Shown piece by piece: positions 42,587-50,597 of a stretch of 64,000 nucleotides of DNA; position 1 is the first letter of the stretch; every line of letters starts with the position of its first letter. A program made the translations under genes and the position numbers. The notes below the pieces were generated by a model. That model was not told the origin of the DNA, did no database searches, and saw only the letters and a program-made list of their open reading frames with translations. Source of the DNA: Agathobaculum sp. Marseille-P7918. GTDB taxonomy: Bacteria > Bacillota > Clostridia > Oscillospirales > Butyricicoccaceae. Location: the NCBI RefSeq assembly GCF_900625105.1, contig NZ_UYYD01000002.1, forward strand, positions 496,001 through 560,000, in the 5' to 3' direction.

Positions 42587-43158
42587 AGCTCTTTGAGGAT
42601 GGCCACGCACCGATCAATCCCCAGCGTTCCGCTGTTGAGGGTGATATCGTAATTCTGTGCGTGGCCCCATTTCATATTGGTATAAAACCGGTGGTAAATG
42701 GCGCGGCGCTTATCCTTGTCCTTGAGGCGCTGCTCCGGAGAGACTTCGCGCTCGCCGTACACCTTGACGATGCGCTCGGCGCGGAATTTCATATCCGCAT
42801 GGATGAACACCCGCAGACAGTCCGCCTTGTCTTGCAGGATATAGTCGGCGCAGCGGCCGACAATGACGCACGGCCCCTTTTCCGCCAGCTCGGTGATGAT
42901 GTTATACTGGATCTTCCACAAATAGTCTGCGTTGTTCTGGCCGTAAGCCCGGTGCGAAAACGCGGAGGACAGATAGCCGCCGGGCGAATATTCGCCCGCG
43001 TCCTTAATGTAATTTTCGCTGAAACCGCTCTTTTCCGCAATTTTCTGGAGCAGTTCGCTGTCATAGCAGGGGATGCCCAGCTCCTCCGCCACTTTTTTGC
43101 CGATCGTGCGGCCGCCGCTGCCAAATTCACGGCTGATGGTGATGACTCGGTTTTTCAT
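42580..43158 (-). CDS. Cytidylate kinase-like family protein
   Basis: A 192-aa P-loop protein of the AAA_26/cytidylate-kinase-like family. It starts VITISREFGSGGRTIG (P-loop variant GSGGRT), followed by CYDSELLQKIAEKSG and GPCVIVGRCADYIL, as in many Clostridia proteins of this family. It is shorter than true Cmk and its substrate is unknown. ATG at 43158 follows GGAAGGAGATAAAACACG. It is cotranscribed with, or lies just after, the MATE gene (46 nt downstream on the same strand lies the MATE end). Confidence 0.85.
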   Translation of the reverse strand: MKNRVITISREFGSGGRTIGKKVAEELGIPCYDSELLQKIAEKSGFSENYIKDAGEYSPGGYLSSAFSHRAYGQNNADYLWKIQYNIITELAEKGPCVIVGRCADYILQDKADCLRVFIHADMKFRAERIVKVYGEREVSPEQRLKDKDKRRAIYHRFYTNMKWGHAQNYDITLNSGTLGIDRCVAILKELY

Positions 43159-43204
43159 CGTGTTTTATCTCCTTCCACTGGAAAAATAAACTGCACTTTC
43201 ATTG

Positions 43205-44587
43205 TTATGCCGCAGCCGGCTCTTCTTTTAACTGCCGTCTCTCATAGATGAGCAAGATAAGCGAGAACAGGAATGCCAGACCGTCCGCCACCGGACCCGT
43301 CCACAGAACGCCCGTTACGCCGAGGAACATCGGCAGGATGATGACGGTCGGGACAAAGAAGATGATCTGTCGGGACAGCGAAAGCAGTGCGGATTTGACC
43401 GGCTTGCCGATCGCCTGCAAGTAAATCGCCATGACGGTCTGGAAACCGGTCAGCGGGCAGAGCAGCAGGAAAATGCGGAAGGACAGCACGGCAAATTCGT
43501 TATACAGGCCTTCCTCCGAACCGAACAGCGAAACCACGCTCATCGGCGCGAACTGGAAGATCAAAAAGGCGATGATGGCCACGATTTCGGAGGCGACCAC
43601 CGCAATATCAAACGCCTTGCGCACGCGCAGGAAATTCTTCGAGCCGTAATTGTAGCCGATGATCGGCTGCGCGCCGGTGGAAATACCGACCAGAATGGAA
43701 ATCAGGATCTGGTTGACCTTCATAACGATGCCCATAGCGGTCAGCGGGATTTCCGAACCGTAAACCGACTGTGCGCCGTATGCCACCAGCAGGTTGTTGG
43801 ACAACGCCATGACGATCGTGATGGCGATCTGGGTGATGAAGCTGCTGATGCCAAGGCTGAGCACCTTGCCGCAGGTTTTGAGCCGGATCCGGAAGGCGGA
43901 AGCATCAAAGCGGAAGGTTTTGAAGCGGAAAACGTAAATAACGGACATCAGGAAGGTGGCAACCTGTCCCATGACCGTGGCGATCGCGGCGCCGCGTACG
44001 CCCATACCGAAGATAAAAATGAAGATCGGGTCGAAAACCGTGTTGATGACGGCGCCGAGGATCATGGAAAACATGGCGTATTTCGGGCTGCCGTCCGCGC
44101 GGATCATGGAGTTAATCGCGGCCGGGATCATCATAAACGGCAGGCCGATGCCGATGATGGAGCCATATTGCAGCGCGTAGGTGCGCAGCGCATCGGTCGC
44201 GCCGAACAGGTTGAGAATCGGGTTGAGAAAAATCAGGAAAACCGCCAGCAGGACGATGCTGACCACCGTGACCATGACAATGGCGTTGCCCACGCCCTTT
44301 TTCGCGCTCTGGATGTCGCCCTCGCCCAGCTTGAGGCTCAGGTACGCCGCGCCGCCGTCGCCGATCATCAGCGAAAGCGCCAGTGCGATGATCGTGATCG
44401 GGAACACGACATTGGTCGCGCCGTTGCCCAGATAGCCGACGCCCCAGCCGATGAAGATCTGGTCCACGATGTTATACAGCGAGTTGACCAGCAGCGAAAT
44501 GACGCAGGGGATCGCAAATTTCAAAATCAACCGGCCGATCGGCTCGGTTGCAAAAGGACTTTTGTTTTCTGATACCACTTTTTCCAT
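43205..44587 (-). CDS. MATE-family multidrug efflux protein
   Basis: A 460-aa MATE transporter with twelve hydrophobic segments arranged as two six-helix halves. Landmarks are FAIPCVISLLVNSLYNIVDQIFIG at the start of half one (shown here shortened as PCVISLLVNSLYN), GDGGAAYLSLKLGEG, and GAQPIIGYNYGSK near residue 305. ATG at 44587 follows AAGGAGAGAACGTCAT. It lies downstream of a MarR gene on the same strand, with the palindrome GTAACTGGTTAC between them. Confidence 0.93.
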   Translation of the reverse strand: MEKVVSENKSPFATEPIGRLILKFAIPCVISLLVNSLYNIVDQIFIGWGVGYLGNGATNVVFPITIIALALSLMIGDGGAAYLSLKLGEGDIQSAKKGVGNAIVMVTVVSIVLLAVFLIFLNPILNLFGATDALRTYALQYGSIIGIGLPFMMIPAAINSMIRADGSPKYAMFSMILGAVINTVFDPIFIFIFGMGVRGAAIATVMGQVATFLMSVIYVFRFKTFRFDASAFRIRLKTCGKVLSLGISSFITQIAITIVMALSNNLLVAYGAQSVYGSEIPLTAMGIVMKVNQILISILVGISTGAQPIIGYNYGSKNFLRVRKAFDIAVVASEIVAIIAFLIFQFAPMSVVSLFGSEEGLYNEFAVLSFRIFLLLCPLTGFQTVMAIYLQAIGKPVKSALLSLSRQIIFFVPTVIILPMFLGVTGVLWTGPVADGLAFLFSLILLIYERRQLKEEPAAA

Positions 44588-44608
44588 ATGACGTTCTCTC
44601 CTTATTAA

Positions 44609-44620
44609 GTAACTGGTTAC
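44609..44620. promoter_or_regulatory. Palindromic operator GTAACTGGTTAC upstream of the MATE gene
   Basis: A 12-bp palindrome, within TAAGTAACTGGTTACCTA, 22 nt before the MATE start. A nearly identical copy lies upstream of the adjacent marR. Confidence 0.65.
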
Positions 44621-44705
44621 CTATTAGGGCAGAAAAGCAGGCAGTGAACGCGGGGATGTGGCCCGGCGCACTGCCTGGGGAATTCCGTTTTCCTCAGGGA
44701 AAGGA

Positions 44706-45146
44706 TCATTCCGAATCGATATTTTTCAAAAGCATATCCGCGATTTGCAGCAGGGCTTGTTTTTGCTCCTGCGTGAAATTCCGGCACAGCTCGGACAAAA
44801 CCTCTTCATCCTGTGCCAGAATCACCTGATGGATGCCGCGTGACTGCTCCGTACAGGTGATTTTTTTGTATCTCCGGTCTTTGGCGCTGGGGACACAGCG
44901 GATGAACCCTTTGCTTTCCAGCCGTTGCAGCAGCTTGGTCATGGCCGGATGGGTCACATGCTCGATTCGCTCCAGATCGTTCTGATGAATCTCGGCCTCC
45001 CCTGCCGCTTCCAGACGGCTGACCGAGCCCAGTACGCGCAGCTGCACCGACGTCAGCCCCATCGTGCTGGCCTTTTCATCCATTTTTTTGCGAAAAGTCC
45101 GGTTGATGATCGCAATTTTTAGCCCGAACGGCATGTTTCCTGCCAT
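44706..45146 (-). CDS. MarR-family regulator, upstream of the MATE gene
   Basis: A 146-aa winged-helix protein: LTSVQLRVLGSVSRLE, ERIEHVTHPAMTKLLQRLESKGF (recognition helix, about residues 66-84) and SAKDRRYKKITCTE (wing). ATG at 45146 has no strong purine site. The palindromes GTAACTGGTTAC and GTAACTAATTAC before the MATE gene and before this gene suggest it represses both. A hairpin at 44639-44677 may partly terminate its transcript. Confidence 0.92.
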   Translation of the reverse strand: MAGNMPFGLKIAIINRTFRKKMDEKASTMGLTSVQLRVLGSVSRLEAAGEAEIHQNDLERIEHVTHPAMTKLLQRLESKGFIRCVPSAKDRRYKKITCTEQSRGIHQVILAQDEEVLSELCRNFTQEQKQALLQIADMLLKNIDSE

Positions 45147-45167
45147 GATGCCACCTCAACATAATAA

Positions 45168-45179
45168 GTAACTAATTAC
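45168..45179. promoter_or_regulatory. Palindromic operator GTAACTAATTAC upstream of marR
   Basis: A 12-bp palindrome 22 nt before the MarR start, the same distance and pattern as the copy before the MATE gene. Confidence 0.65.
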
Positions 45180-45251
45180 ATAATAGTGCGGTTTCTCTGT
45201 TTTGTCAACCCCTCGGACAGGACAAATGCTTCTTGTTCACCGGCGGTTTTC

Positions 45252-45279
45252 TTGCAATTATACAAAATCATACTATAAT
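45252..45279 (+). promoter_or_regulatory. Promoter of the YczE-type gene
   Basis: TTGCAA, 16-nt spacer, TATAAT (45274-45279). Confidence 0.7.
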
Positions 45280-45327
45280 AGAAGTATATAGAAATCTACA
45301 TTTTATATCAGAAAGAAGACAAATCGT

Positions 45328-46038
45328 GTGAAAAACCAAAAAGCAAATCGTATCATGTTTTATATTGTAGGGCTGCTGGTTCTGGCATTGGGTCTGACGC
45401 TCAACACCAAGGCGGGACTTGGGGTCTCCCCGATCATTTCGGTTTCATACAGCGTTTCTCAGATCTTTTCACTCAACTTCGGCAACACGACGCTGTTCCT
45501 GTATTGTGTTTTTGTGGTGGTCGAGCTCATCCTGCACAGCGTACAGGGGCGCAACCATCCGGAAAACAAAAACCGCAAACTGATTTTTGTGATGGATCTG
45601 CTGCAAATTCCGCTCAGCCTGATTTTTACCCGGTTTCTCAACCTGTTTGGATCGGTTTTGCCGGCTTTTCCCGACGATCCCACCGGATTTGACCAGTATT
45701 TCCCGCAGCGGCTGCTTATCCTGATCCTTGCGATCGTTTGCACCGGCATCGGCGCCGCCATGTCGCTTTCCATGCGGATTGTGCCCAACCCCGGCGACGG
45801 CATCGTGCAGGCGATTGCAGACGGCATCCATAAAAACGTGGGCTTTACCAAAAACTGCTTCGACCTGCTCAACATCACGATTACCATCACACTGGGGCTG
45901 CTGCTGGCCGGACATTTGGTCGGCGTAGGCATCGGCACCGTGCTGGCTGTGATCGGCGTGGGCCGCGTGATCGCGCTGTATCACTATCTGACACATGAAA
46001 AAGTAGCCAAACTGACCGGTATGGCGAAAAACGTATGA
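45328..46038 (+). CDS. YczE/YitT-type integral membrane protein
   Basis: A 236-aa membrane protein with five or six hydrophobic segments. It begins with the family pattern VGLLVLALGLTLNTKAGLGVSP, seen here in part as LALGLTLNTKAGLG, followed by VPNPGDGIVQAIAD and GVGIGTVLAVIGVGRVIAL. The start is GTG at 45328 after GAAAGAAGAC. The function of the family is not established. It is monocistronic and is the last gene with the base composition of the left part of the window. Confidence 0.85.
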   Translation: MKNQKANRIMFYIVGLLVLALGLTLNTKAGLGVSPIISVSYSVSQIFSLNFGNTTLFLYCVFVVVELILHSVQGRNHPENKNRKLIFVMDLLQIPLSLIFTRFLNLFGSVLPAFPDDPTGFDQYFPQRLLILILAIVCTGIGAAMSLSMRIVPNPGDGIVQAIADGIHKNVGFTKNCFDLLNITITITLGLLLAGHLVGVGIGTVLAVIGVGRVIALYHYLTHEKVAKLTGMAKNV

Positions 46039-46384
46039 AACATTTCTGCGCACAGGAAAAAAGACGTGTATGATTAAAACGGCATAGAAAAGGATTGCAG
46101 AATACGATTGCATTGATAGCAAATACACCGCCGCCCAACAGCAATTGAGAAAAGTTTTTCCAAAAAACAAAAAAATCGCTTGAAACAACAAACAAACGGC
46201 ACGGAGAAATCTCCGTGCCGTCTTTTATTGCCAAATGCTGCTTTATAGAGGTTGTTTGTTTTTGGTGTATTGCGATCATCTGGAGCAAACAGGGGAATTT
46301 TGCAAAGCAAAATTGCGGATGTTTTGCCAAAACCAAAGATCAAATATCTCTGAATTCTATTCGAGTGCGTCGCAAACGCGCGTA
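46039..46384. other. Intergenic stretch at the composition boundary
   Basis: AT-rich, without a credible gene. Contains a hairpin terminator (46197-46227). It marks the shift from the GC-rich left part to the AT-richer right part of the window. Confidence 0.6.
46197..46227 (+). terminator. Hairpin terminator
   Basis: CGGCACGGAGA/TCTCCGTGCCG stem followed by TCTTTTA; 160 nt after the YczE-type gene. Confidence 0.7.
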
Positions 46385-46855
46385 TTAATCTTCCTTGAGT
46401 TCTACGAGAACCTCAATCTCGCAAGCAATTCCGCCCGGCAGCGTATTGGTGCCGATGGCAGTTCTTGCCGGCATGCCGACTTCTTCGCCGAACAACTCAA
46501 CCAACAAATTGGATCCGCCGTTTACTACCTGCGGCTGCTGTTCGAAAGAATCTGCGCTGTTGACAAAGGCGAGCACCTTGACAAACCTTTTGATTTTATT
46601 CAGGTCTCCGGTCTTGGCATCCAGATTGGCAAGAAGGTTGAGCATGCAGTTATAAGCAGCCTTTTGTCCTTGTTCCAGCGTGAGGTTTTCGCCTAAGCGT
46701 CCAATGACGTTATTGCCGTTGCCAAGATCCGGGCCACAGCCGGAGCAATACAGAAAATTCGAGCCAAATTCCTGTACCGGTGTGTAAACACCTCCTTTGG
46801 GCGGCGGGGCAGGCAATGTAATTCCTTTTTCTTTTAATACGTCATAAACATTCAT
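46385..46855 (-). CDS. RidA-family enamine/imine deaminase
   Basis: A 156-aa member of the RidA/YjgF family, slightly longer than usual. Conserved features are FLYCSGCGPD, FVNSADSFEQQPQVVNG and VGMPARTAIGTNTLPGG, with the substrate-binding Arg in PARTAIG. ATG at 46855 follows AAAGGAGAGATTCAA. RidA hydrolyses reactive enamines such as 2-aminoacrylate released by PLP dehydratases. It is directly downstream of a D-serine dehydratase/D-threonine aldolase-type gene, which fits that role. Confidence 0.92.
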   Translation of the reverse strand: MNVYDVLKEKGITLPAPPPKGGVYTPVQEFGSNFLYCSGCGPDLGNGNNVIGRLGENLTLEQGQKAAYNCMLNLLANLDAKTGDLNKIKRFVKVLAFVNSADSFEQQPQVVNGGSNLLVELFGEEVGMPARTAIGTNTLPGGIACEIEVLVELKED

Positions 46856-46937
46856 TTGAATCTCTCCTTTGTATGTTTGAATGGACAATATAAAATCGGG
46901 ATATGCCAATCTGTATGGTAAATCCCCCAGATGCCGG

Positions 46938-48083
46938 TCAATAAGTGATCTTCCGGTTTCTTGCGGTTACTTCCCATTCGTCTACCACTTCTCCGTTTTC
47001 TACGACGATTACGGAAGGATACAGCGCGCTGGTCGGGCAGATATGGGTCGGGATGACAAAAAGCTCTTCCCCTACCTTCGGACATGCATCTTCATGGCCG
47101 GGTTGCATGCGGAAAGTCCAATGTTCTTCGCTTTGGAACATCTCTTCGCAATGCTCAACCCCCAGCAGCTGCCCACGAATACCCGCCGGATCGGCTGCGA
47201 TTCCCTTGTAACCGAGATCAATGGAGAAAATGCCTCTGCCGGGATTGCTGATCACGCGAGTCAGGATCGCTGCTGCGGGAACGTAAGGCAGATCAGGAAA
47301 CTTTTTACTGTATCCGTAGTCGTGCACAAAGATGGTTCCGGGCGAGTAATAGACTTCTACCTGCTTGGTTTCTTCCCCATCTGTGAGATGCGACTCCGCA
47401 TGGCAGGGAAAGGACGGAGAACCGCCGATAATAATCAGCGAGCAGGTCTGATGATTCTTACATATGGATTTTAACAGCGGTTTGAGCGCACTGTCAAGAT
47501 GGTCGGACTGCTGCTTTCTGTCATGATAATCGTGTTCGGTACGATGACCGTCATAGCAATGCAGCCCTTTGAAAGTAAGTCCGTCAATGGACGCACATGC
47601 GTCGCAGAAGCTGGTCAGCTCGGAAAGCGGAACACCGGTACGATTCATCCCCATGTTGACATCCACCAGTACATCCACATTCCCGAGGGAGGAACATTTT
47701 GCTGCCTCACCCAGACGCGAGAGCATGTTCAGATTGTCTCCAATCGCATAAAAATGCGTCGCTTTGAAGGCTTCCGACAGTTTAATAAAACGTTCGATGT
47801 TTGGCCCTACCAGCGGGTAAGAGAGTACAATATGCTCTGCCCCACAGGATGCGGCCATTTCCGCCTCAGCAATCGTTGCGCATTTGAAACGACAGATACC
47901 AAATTTCATAGACATGCGAACGATATCAGCCATCTTGTGGCTTTTTACATGCGGCCAAAGGTGTTCCGCACCATGAGCGGTCTCGATCGCTTTTTCCAAG
48001 TTATTGCGAACAAGATCCCGGTAATAAATAAGGGCGGGCGTAATGACAGTTTCGCTTCCTTTGAAAGAGTAAGACTGTTCCAA
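46938..48083 (-). CDS. D-serine dehydratase / D-threonine aldolase-type PLP enzyme (DSD1 family)
   Basis: A 381-aa fold-type-III PLP enzyme. The alanine-racemase-like barrel carries the PLP lysine in WPHVKSHKMADI (about residue 50). LVDVNMGMNRTGVP and LHCYDGHR follow, and the C-terminal D-ser_dehydrat domain has the metal site PTHICPTSALYPSV (His and Cys). Members either dehydrate D-serine to pyruvate and ammonia or cleave D-3-hydroxy amino acids to glycine and aldehyde. The RidA neighbour favours dehydration. ATG at 48083 follows AAAGGAGGAAAAG. Confidence 0.9.
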   Translation of the reverse strand: MEQSYSFKGSETVITPALIYYRDLVRNNLEKAIETAHGAEHLWPHVKSHKMADIVRMSMKFGICRFKCATIAEAEMAASCGAEHIVLSYPLVGPNIERFIKLSEAFKATHFYAIGDNLNMLSRLGEAAKCSSLGNVDVLVDVNMGMNRTGVPLSELTSFCDACASIDGLTFKGLHCYDGHRTEHDYHDRKQQSDHLDSALKPLLKSICKNHQTCSLIIIGGSPSFPCHAESHLTDGEETKQVEVYYSPGTIFVHDYGYSKKFPDLPYVPAAAILTRVISNPGRGIFSIDLGYKGIAADPAGIRGQLLGVEHCEEMFQSEEHWTFRMQPGHEDACPKVGEELFVIPTHICPTSALYPSVIVVENGEVVDEWEVTARNRKITY

Positions 48084-48384
48084 TTTTTTCTTTTCCTCCT
48101 TTATCCTCTGAATAATATAATCTTTTCTATGCCAAAACGCAATAAGTTTGATAAATTGTTGAATCTACAAATCATCAATTACATTTTTACACAAAATGTT
48201 GAAATAGTCAATCTCTGACGAAAAGAAAGTATAAAATCGTTAAATTAGACAATTATTTATGTTATATGTTATATAAAATATAGATATTGAAGCACAGTTA
48301 GAAAAAACATATTGACAAACTGTTGAAACAAAATTAGAATCAACTCAAACAATTTGTTTAATACAGGATGTAGGAGGTAATGAA
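48084..48384. promoter_or_regulatory. Divergent regulatory region with TGTTGAA repeats
   Basis: AT-rich 301-nt region between the DSD-like gene and the symporter. TGTTGAA occurs at 48157-48163, 48197-48203 and 48321-48327, the last inside the palindrome TGTTGAAACA between the symporter -35 and -10. These are candidate sites for the DauR-like regulator of the locus. Confidence 0.5.
48312..48340 (+). promoter_or_regulatory. Promoter of the symporter operon
   Basis: TTGACA (48312-48317), 17-nt spacer, TAGAAT (48335-48340). Confidence 0.75.
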
Positions 48385-49887
48385 ATGGAAGGAAAGTTTG
48401 GGACGTTTTTTCTGATTGGCTTTGCGGCTTATGTTGTTCTGATGATTATCGTCGGATATATAAGCAGTAAGGGAAAATCCGAAGGAAAAGGCTATTTGAC
48501 AGGAGGCGGACAATTACCATTCTTCTTGATCTTTGCCACAATGGGCGCGACGCTGATCGGCACAGGATCTTCCATCGGTGCAACAGCAAACGGCTTCAAA
48601 ATGGGCTTCGGCGGCGCTGCCTATGGACTTGGCGCTGCACTCGGTGTTCTGACGCTGGCATGGATTGCGCAGAAGACAAAATTAAGAGAAAAAAACTTTG
48701 TAACTATGGCGGAAGAAGCGCAATTCCATTATAATGGAAATAGACTTGTGAAAAGCGTCATGAGTATCATGATGTATATTATTGAAGTGGTATGGCTGGG
48801 CAACCATGTCAATGGCGGCGCAACTTATCTGAGCTACGTTACCGGATTGGATTTGGTTACGGCCAAGGCAATTGCAGTTCTTGCATTTGGCGTGTATGTT
48901 ATCATCGGCGGTTATCTGGCGGTTGTTTGGACGGATCTGATTCAGCTTACCATTCTGGTTGCCGGTTTTATCGCCATTACTGCGGTATGTATTCCGATGG
49001 CAGGCGGCTGGACCGGTATCTCGGAAGCGATTACTGCCGCAGGCATGGGAGGCAACCTGACGTTTTACGGTGTAGGCACCATGGGCGTAATGGCTTTGTT
49101 ATCACTCATCTGGTCCATCTTCATTCCCTGCTGGGGCACACCGACTTATCGCATGAGAGTTTACACGGCGAAAAGCAATAAGACAGCGACCAACGCACTC
49201 AAGACATCCGGCCTGTTGCTTCTGGTCTTTTCTCTGCTTCCGGCAATCATCGGCATGGCCGCATATACCATTGCAACAAACAACAACGCCACATCGGTTC
49301 TGGAGCATCCGGACTTTGCATTCACCTATATTGCGACGACTGCATTGGGCCCTGTGCTGGGACTGCTGTTTATGATTTCCGGCCTTTCCGCAACCATGTC
49401 CTCGGGTGACTCCGATGCGATCGCGGGCGTTACGATCGCGATTCAGGATATTTATCCCATCTTCACCGGTAAGAGCTTGCCGGAGGAAAAAGTCGGAAAA
49501 TGGTCGCGCATTATGACGGTCGTTACGCTGCTGCTGGCATTCTGCGCCACGCTGTTTGCACAGGATGTTATCAGTTACATCAGCAACGTGATCGGCTCGA
49601 TCATTCCGGGTGTATCCATTGCAATGGTGCTTGGCGCTTTGTGGAAACGTGCAACATGGCAGGGCGGTCTGGCCAGCGTAGGCGTTGGCACTCTGTTCGG
49701 TATTCTCTATCTGTTTGTACCTGCTTTCCAGTCCTGGATTGTTGGCATTTTCACTGGCCCGGCGATCCCGGCTACCATCGTCGCTTTGGTTGCTGAAGTA
49801 GTCGTATCTCTTTGCACCAAGAAGGTGGAGATGTCCGAGGAAGAACGTATGGCACTTGTAATTGAAAGCCGCGGCGTGGCTCAGTAA
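48385..49887 (+). CDS. Sodium:solute symporter family permease
   Basis: A 500-aa SSS-family transporter with about 13 hydrophobic helices. Landmarks are YLTGGGQLPFFLIFATMGATLIGTGSS (shown as GGGQLPFFLIFATMGATLIG), AVVWTDLIQLTIL near residue 175, and SGLSATMSSGDSDAIAG near residue 335. Relatives move proline, pantothenate, solutes and amino acids. AGGAGGTAATGAA precedes the ATG. As first gene of the acylase operon it probably imports an N-acyl-D-amino acid or D-amino acid; the substrate is inferred. Confidence 0.92.
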   Translation: MEGKFGTFFLIGFAAYVVLMIIVGYISSKGKSEGKGYLTGGGQLPFFLIFATMGATLIGTGSSIGATANGFKMGFGGAAYGLGAALGVLTLAWIAQKTKLREKNFVTMAEEAQFHYNGNRLVKSVMSIMMYIIEVVWLGNHVNGGATYLSYVTGLDLVTAKAIAVLAFGVYVIIGGYLAVVWTDLIQLTILVAGFIAITAVCIPMAGGWTGISEAITAAGMGGNLTFYGVGTMGVMALLSLIWSIFIPCWGTPTYRMRVYTAKSNKTATNALKTSGLLLLVFSLLPAIIGMAAYTIATNNNATSVLEHPDFAFTYIATTALGPVLGLLFMISGLSATMSSGDSDAIAGVTIAIQDIYPIFTGKSLPEEKVGKWSRIMTVVTLLLAFCATLFAQDVISYISNVIGSIIPGVSIAMVLGALWKRATWQGGLASVGVGTLFGILYLFVPAFQSWIVGIFTGPAIPATIVALVAEVVVSLCTKKVEMSEEERMALVIESRGVAQ

Positions 49888-49946
49888 AAAACTCATGATA
49901 GAACGCTACGACGCAGCTCTGCAATAATGAAATGTGTTGGGGGTTG

Positions 49947-50597
49947 ATGACGATTAGCTTTGTAGTGGATAATTTTAAGATGTTGTGCGAGATATGCGAA
50001 TGCATTGCCCAACAATTTGGCGATGACTGCGAAGTCGTTCTACATGATTTAACGAGGGACTACGATAATACCATCGTAGGAATTTGGAACGGGCATGTGA
50101 CCGGAAGAAAAGTCGGAGACGGCGGCACGGATGCAGGGCTGGCTATTTTACGCGGAACCGCTCAACCAAAAGATCAATATTGTTACATCAACAAAACCAA
50201 AGATGGACGCATTTTGCGATCCTCCAGCAAATACTTTTTGGATGAAAAGGGAAACGTAGTAGGTAGCCTTTGCATCAATTATAATATCACAGCACTCATT
50301 GCAGGACAGACAGCAATGATGAAACTGACAAACTCTGACGGAAAGGGCAGCACAGGAGAAGTCTTTACCGGCAACATTGATGAACTTCTGGAAGTCCTTA
50401 TGAAAGAAGCGGTGGAGAACACCGGCCATGCGTTGGATGAGCTGGATAAAGATGATAAGGTTGCAGTCGTACGCTATCTGGACAATAAAGGAGTTTTCCT
50501 GATTAAAAAATCTGCGGAAAGGGTGGCGGACTTTTTGGGCATTTCCCGTTTTACTGTCTACAATTATCTCAACGAAGCCCAAGAGGAGGCAAAATAG
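49947..50597 (+). CDS. YheO-like PAS/HTH regulator of the DauR type
   Basis: A 216-aa regulator: an N-terminal YheO-like PAS domain (about residues 5-115; CEVVLHDLT, GSLCINYNIT) and a C-terminal HTH_22 domain (about 160-212; YLDNKGVFLIKKSAERVA, GISRFTVYNYLNE). This is the architecture of DauR, the repressor of D-arginine use in Pseudomonas. ATG at 49947 is nearest to the GGGGG tract; an upstream ATG five codons earlier is possible. It ends one nt before the deacylase start, so is coupled to it, and likely senses a D-amino acid. Confidence 0.9.
   Translation: MTISFVVDNFKMLCEICECIAQQFGDDCEVVLHDLTRDYDNTIVGIWNGHVTGRKVGDGGTDAGLAILRGTAQPKDQYCYINKTKDGRILRSSSKYFLDEKGNVVGSLCINYNITALIAGQTAMMKLTNSDGKGSTGEVFTGNIDELLEVLMKEAVENTGHALDELDKDDKVAVVRYLDNKGVFLIKKSAERVADFLGISRFTVYNYLNEAQEEAK

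Noticed and set aside
46074-46343. Small open frames in the 46.0-46.4 kb gap
   Set aside because: No ribosome binding sites, overlapping on both strands and cut by a terminator hairpin.
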